A stretch of 8,324 bases of DNA from Pseudomonadota bacterium (GTDB lineage Bacteria > Pseudomonadota > Gammaproteobacteria > Burkholderiales > Burkholderiaceae_C), in contig JAFECV010000077.1 of assembly GCA_018241985.1 (NCBI GenBank), positions 1-8,324 on the forward strand, in the 5' to 3' direction. Position 1 is the stretch's first letter, and every line of letters begins with the position of its first letter. Positions 7,183 to 8,324 of the stretch are shown piece by piece. The translations under genes were made by a program, and so were the position numbers. The notes under the pieces are model-generated. The model had not been told where the DNA came from. It ran no database searches and worked only from the letters and a program-made list of their open reading frames with translations.

Positions 7183-7381
7183 GGCGAAGATGCTATCGCG
7201 TACCGGCAAGGCCTTGACGGCCGGCCCGCCGAGCGGGGTTTGCCTGGGAACGCCACGAGCCATGTTGTCTTGCCCGACACCGCCGGGTAGCATCACGGTC
7301 GTCCAATCCTAGCCAGGCGGCGCAAGACACGACAACGTTGCCGCCCTGCGCCGCGCCACAGCCATTGCCAGGAGATTTCAC
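7183..7381. other. Divergent intergenic region between rarA and the DUF1304 gene
   Basis: 199 bp that should hold the promoters of both flanking genes. I see no convincing -35/-10 pair on either strand, no strong dyad and no T-run. Part of it (7183-7296) is an open upstream extension of the rarA frame. The only clear signal is the AGGAG at 7370-7374 for the rightward gene. Confidence 0.4.
7370..7374 (+). promoter_or_regulatory. Ribosome binding site fixing the TTG start of the DUF1304 gene
   Basis: AGGAG lies seven bases before TTG at 7382. No in-frame ATG gives the full family N-terminus, so this site decides the unusual start codon. Confidence 0.75.
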
Positions 7382-7735
7382 TTGTCCACGGCAGCCAACG
7401 TCGTCGTTCTCCTGGTGGCCATCCTGCACGTCTACATCCTCGTGCTCGAGATGTTCCTGTGGAACAAACCAAGAGGCCTGAAGGCTTTCGGGCTTACACC
7501 GGAGTTTGCCGCTCAGACAAAGGTGCTCGCCGCGAATCAAGGTTTGTACAACGGGTTTCTCGCAGCAGGACTGTTCTGGGGCCTGTACTTGGGCGGTTCC
7601 GGCCACACCGTCAAGGTATTTTTCTTGCTGTGCGTGCTGGTCGCCGGCGCCTACGGGGCGGCAACGGTCAACAGGCGCATCCTGTTCATTCAAGCTGTCC
7701 CTGCTGGCATCGGTCTGGCGCTGTTGCTGCTGTAG
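7382..7735 (+). CDS. DUF1304 family small integral membrane protein
   Basis: A 117-aa inner-membrane protein of the DUF1304 family, whose function is not known to me. Four hydrophobic segments are visible at about 5-24, 56-72, 77-96 and 100-117. Conserved family features include HVYILVLEMFLW at 16-27, a helix with an embedded glutamate, then FGLTPEF, ANQGLYNGFLAAG at 51-63, GAYGAATV at 89-96 and QAVPA at 104-108. Length matches the family (about 115-125 aa). Translation starts at a TTG with AGGAG seven bases upstream and ends in two consecutive TAG stops. The next gene starts nine bases after the first stop, so the two are probably co-transcribed with the DUF6790-like gene beyond. Its sequence is less GC-extreme than that of the liv and rarA genes. 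Confidence 0.92.
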   Translation: MSTAANVVVLLVAILHVYILVLEMFLWNKPRGLKAFGLTPEFAAQTKVLAANQGLYNGFLAAGLFWGLYLGGSGHTVKVFFLLCVLVAGAYGAATVNRRILFIQAVPAGIGLALLLL

Positions 7736-7744
7736 TAGACCGCG

Positions 7745-8050
7745 ATGCGTATCACAACGGTCGTTCTGCAGATCGCCTGCGCTGCCATAGGAGGTTTCCT
7801 CTTGTGGTTCGCGGTTGACTCATCCGGTAAAGCAACGATCGGCGGACTCGTGCTCGGCTCGCTCATGTTCTTGTTTGCCTCCCTGCTCGGTGCCGATCAC
7901 ACAACCCACCACAATGACGGGTCTTGTCAACTGTTCAAGCTGCTGGCCCTGGTGTCCGCTTTGCCGGTGGTGCTCGTCGGTATCCTGGGCCTGGTCGAGA
8001 GGCCCCGTAAGCAACAGGCGCCATGTACCTTGCCATCGTCACCGCACTGA
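7745..8050 (+). CDS. Small hydrophobic membrane protein, unrecognised
   Basis: A 101-aa protein I do not recognise. Three hydrophobic segments are clear: about 5-23, 31-49 and 64-84. They are separated by a short polar turn (DSSGK) and by a His/Asp-rich loop at 51-59 (DHTTHHNDG), followed by a basic, polar C-terminus from about 85 (ERPRKQQ). Histidines grouped in a loop between helices could bind metal, but with one sequence this is speculation. It begins nine bases after the DUF1304 stop, and its last 28 bases overlap the start of the next gene in another frame. There is no strong ribosome site, so coupling to the upstream gene is likely. The alternation of hydrophobic helices and polar turns, together with tight packing, argues for a real gene; a chance open frame is possible. 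Confidence 0.6.
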   Translation: MRITTVVLQIACAAIGGFLLWFAVDSSGKATIGGLVLGSLMFLFASLLGADHTTHHNDGSCQLFKLLALVSALPVVLVGILGLVERPRKQQAPCTLPSSPH

Positions 8051-8324
8051 TGCTGGTGCTGCCTGTCGGGTCCATCGGGCTAGAGGCCGTTATTGGTGGC
8101 CACGGCCTGTCGGCGCTGCTGGTCGCAAAGTGGTTCGTCATTTGGTCGGTAGGAGCTCGGCTTTTCCTGGCGGGGATGAGGCAGATCGTCCAGCCTCGCT
8201 ATACAGCCGAGGTCATTCTTTCCCTCAAGCACGAGGAGTCGCATGTTCTCGTGAGAGAGCTCGGCTTCGCAAATCTGGCAGTCGGTTTGGCCGGCCTCGC
8301 AAGCTGGCTCTTTCCAACATGGGT
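8023..8324 (+). CDS. DUF6790-like membrane protein, N-terminal part (runs off window)
   Basis: One hundred codons of an open frame cut by the window end. It starts MYLAIVTALMLVLPVGSIGLE, a first membrane helix, and goes on with KWFVIWSVGARLFLAGMRQI at about 36-55, then QPRYTAE at 57-63 and VRELGFANLAVGLAG at 77-91. By memory this layout (KWFV, RxxLAGxRQIxQPxxTA, VRELGFAN) is that of a small membrane family catalogued as DUF6790, function unknown; the family label is less certain than the reality of the gene. Three hydrophobic segments fall at about 3-20, 38-51 and 83-99. It overlaps the preceding 101-aa frame by 28 bases and has only a weak ribosome site, consistent with translational coupling in a three-gene membrane-protein cluster. 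Confidence 0.75.
   Translation, partial: MYLAIVTALMLVLPVGSIGLEAVIGGHGLSALLVAKWFVIWSVGARLFLAGMRQIVQPRYTAEVILSLKHEESHVLVRELGFANLAVGLAGLASWLFPTW

Noticed and set aside
5845..7290. A 481-codon plus-strand open frame antisense to rarA
   Set aside because: Composition is Arg/Val/His/Gln-heavy without domains, and the opposite strand encodes RarA with all AAA+ motifs.
7183..7296. An N-terminal extension of RarA by up to 38 residues
   Set aside because: The extra residues do not resemble the family, and the ATG at 7182 gives the standard length and start, although its ribosome site is weak.

Overview
The window looks like chromosomal DNA of a GC-rich betaproteobacterium of the order Burkholderiales, probably close to Comamonadaceae. 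This rests on the strongly G/C-biased codon use, the protein families present, and a palindromic repeat inside rarA of a style I associate with Comamonadaceae genomes. It is an inference from reading, not from a database search. Most of the window is ordinary core and accessory metabolism, and I see no prophage, insertion sequence, CRISPR array, rRNA or tRNA.

Left end (1-1373): a divergent pair. The 5' part of an NAD(P)-binding SDR-like gene runs leftwards off the window. Rightwards runs a complete 346-aa iron-sulfur flavoprotein reductase (2Fe-2S, FAD and NAD modules) of the group usually annotated as CDP-6-deoxy-delta-3,4-glucoseen reductase. A G/C-rich hairpin separates it from a convergent gene for a small exported protein (1417-1803, minus strand) rich in Ala, Pro, Lys, His and Met.

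Centre (1959-5640, minus strand): a compact liv operon in the order livH-livM-livG-livF, encoding the two permeases and two ATPases of a branched-chain amino acid (or related) ABC importer. There is no adjacent gene for the periplasmic binding protein. Between livG and livF lies a 24-codon open frame that overlaps both neighbours by ATGA, bounded by an exact 11-bp direct repeat. Upstream of livH, a minus-strand terminator-like hairpin (5752-5781) lies just downstream of a TAGAAT -10-like box. It could end rarA transcription, attenuate liv transcription, or both.

Right part (5881-7182, minus strand): rarA (mgsA), the AAA+ replication-associated recombination ATPase. It carries in its coding sequence a lower-GC segment with two inverted repeats, read in frame.

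Right end (7382-8324, plus strand): three closely packed small membrane-protein genes with visibly less GC-extreme sequence. They are a DUF1304 protein with a TTG start, an unrecognised 101-aa protein with three predicted membrane segments, and the start of a DUF6790-like protein that overlaps the previous gene and runs off the window.

The strongest candidates for a second look are the repeat inside rarA, the livG-livF junction, the hairpin/promoter overlap upstream of livH, the His/Met-rich exported protein, and the small membrane-protein cluster. None amounts to a clearly new biological system.
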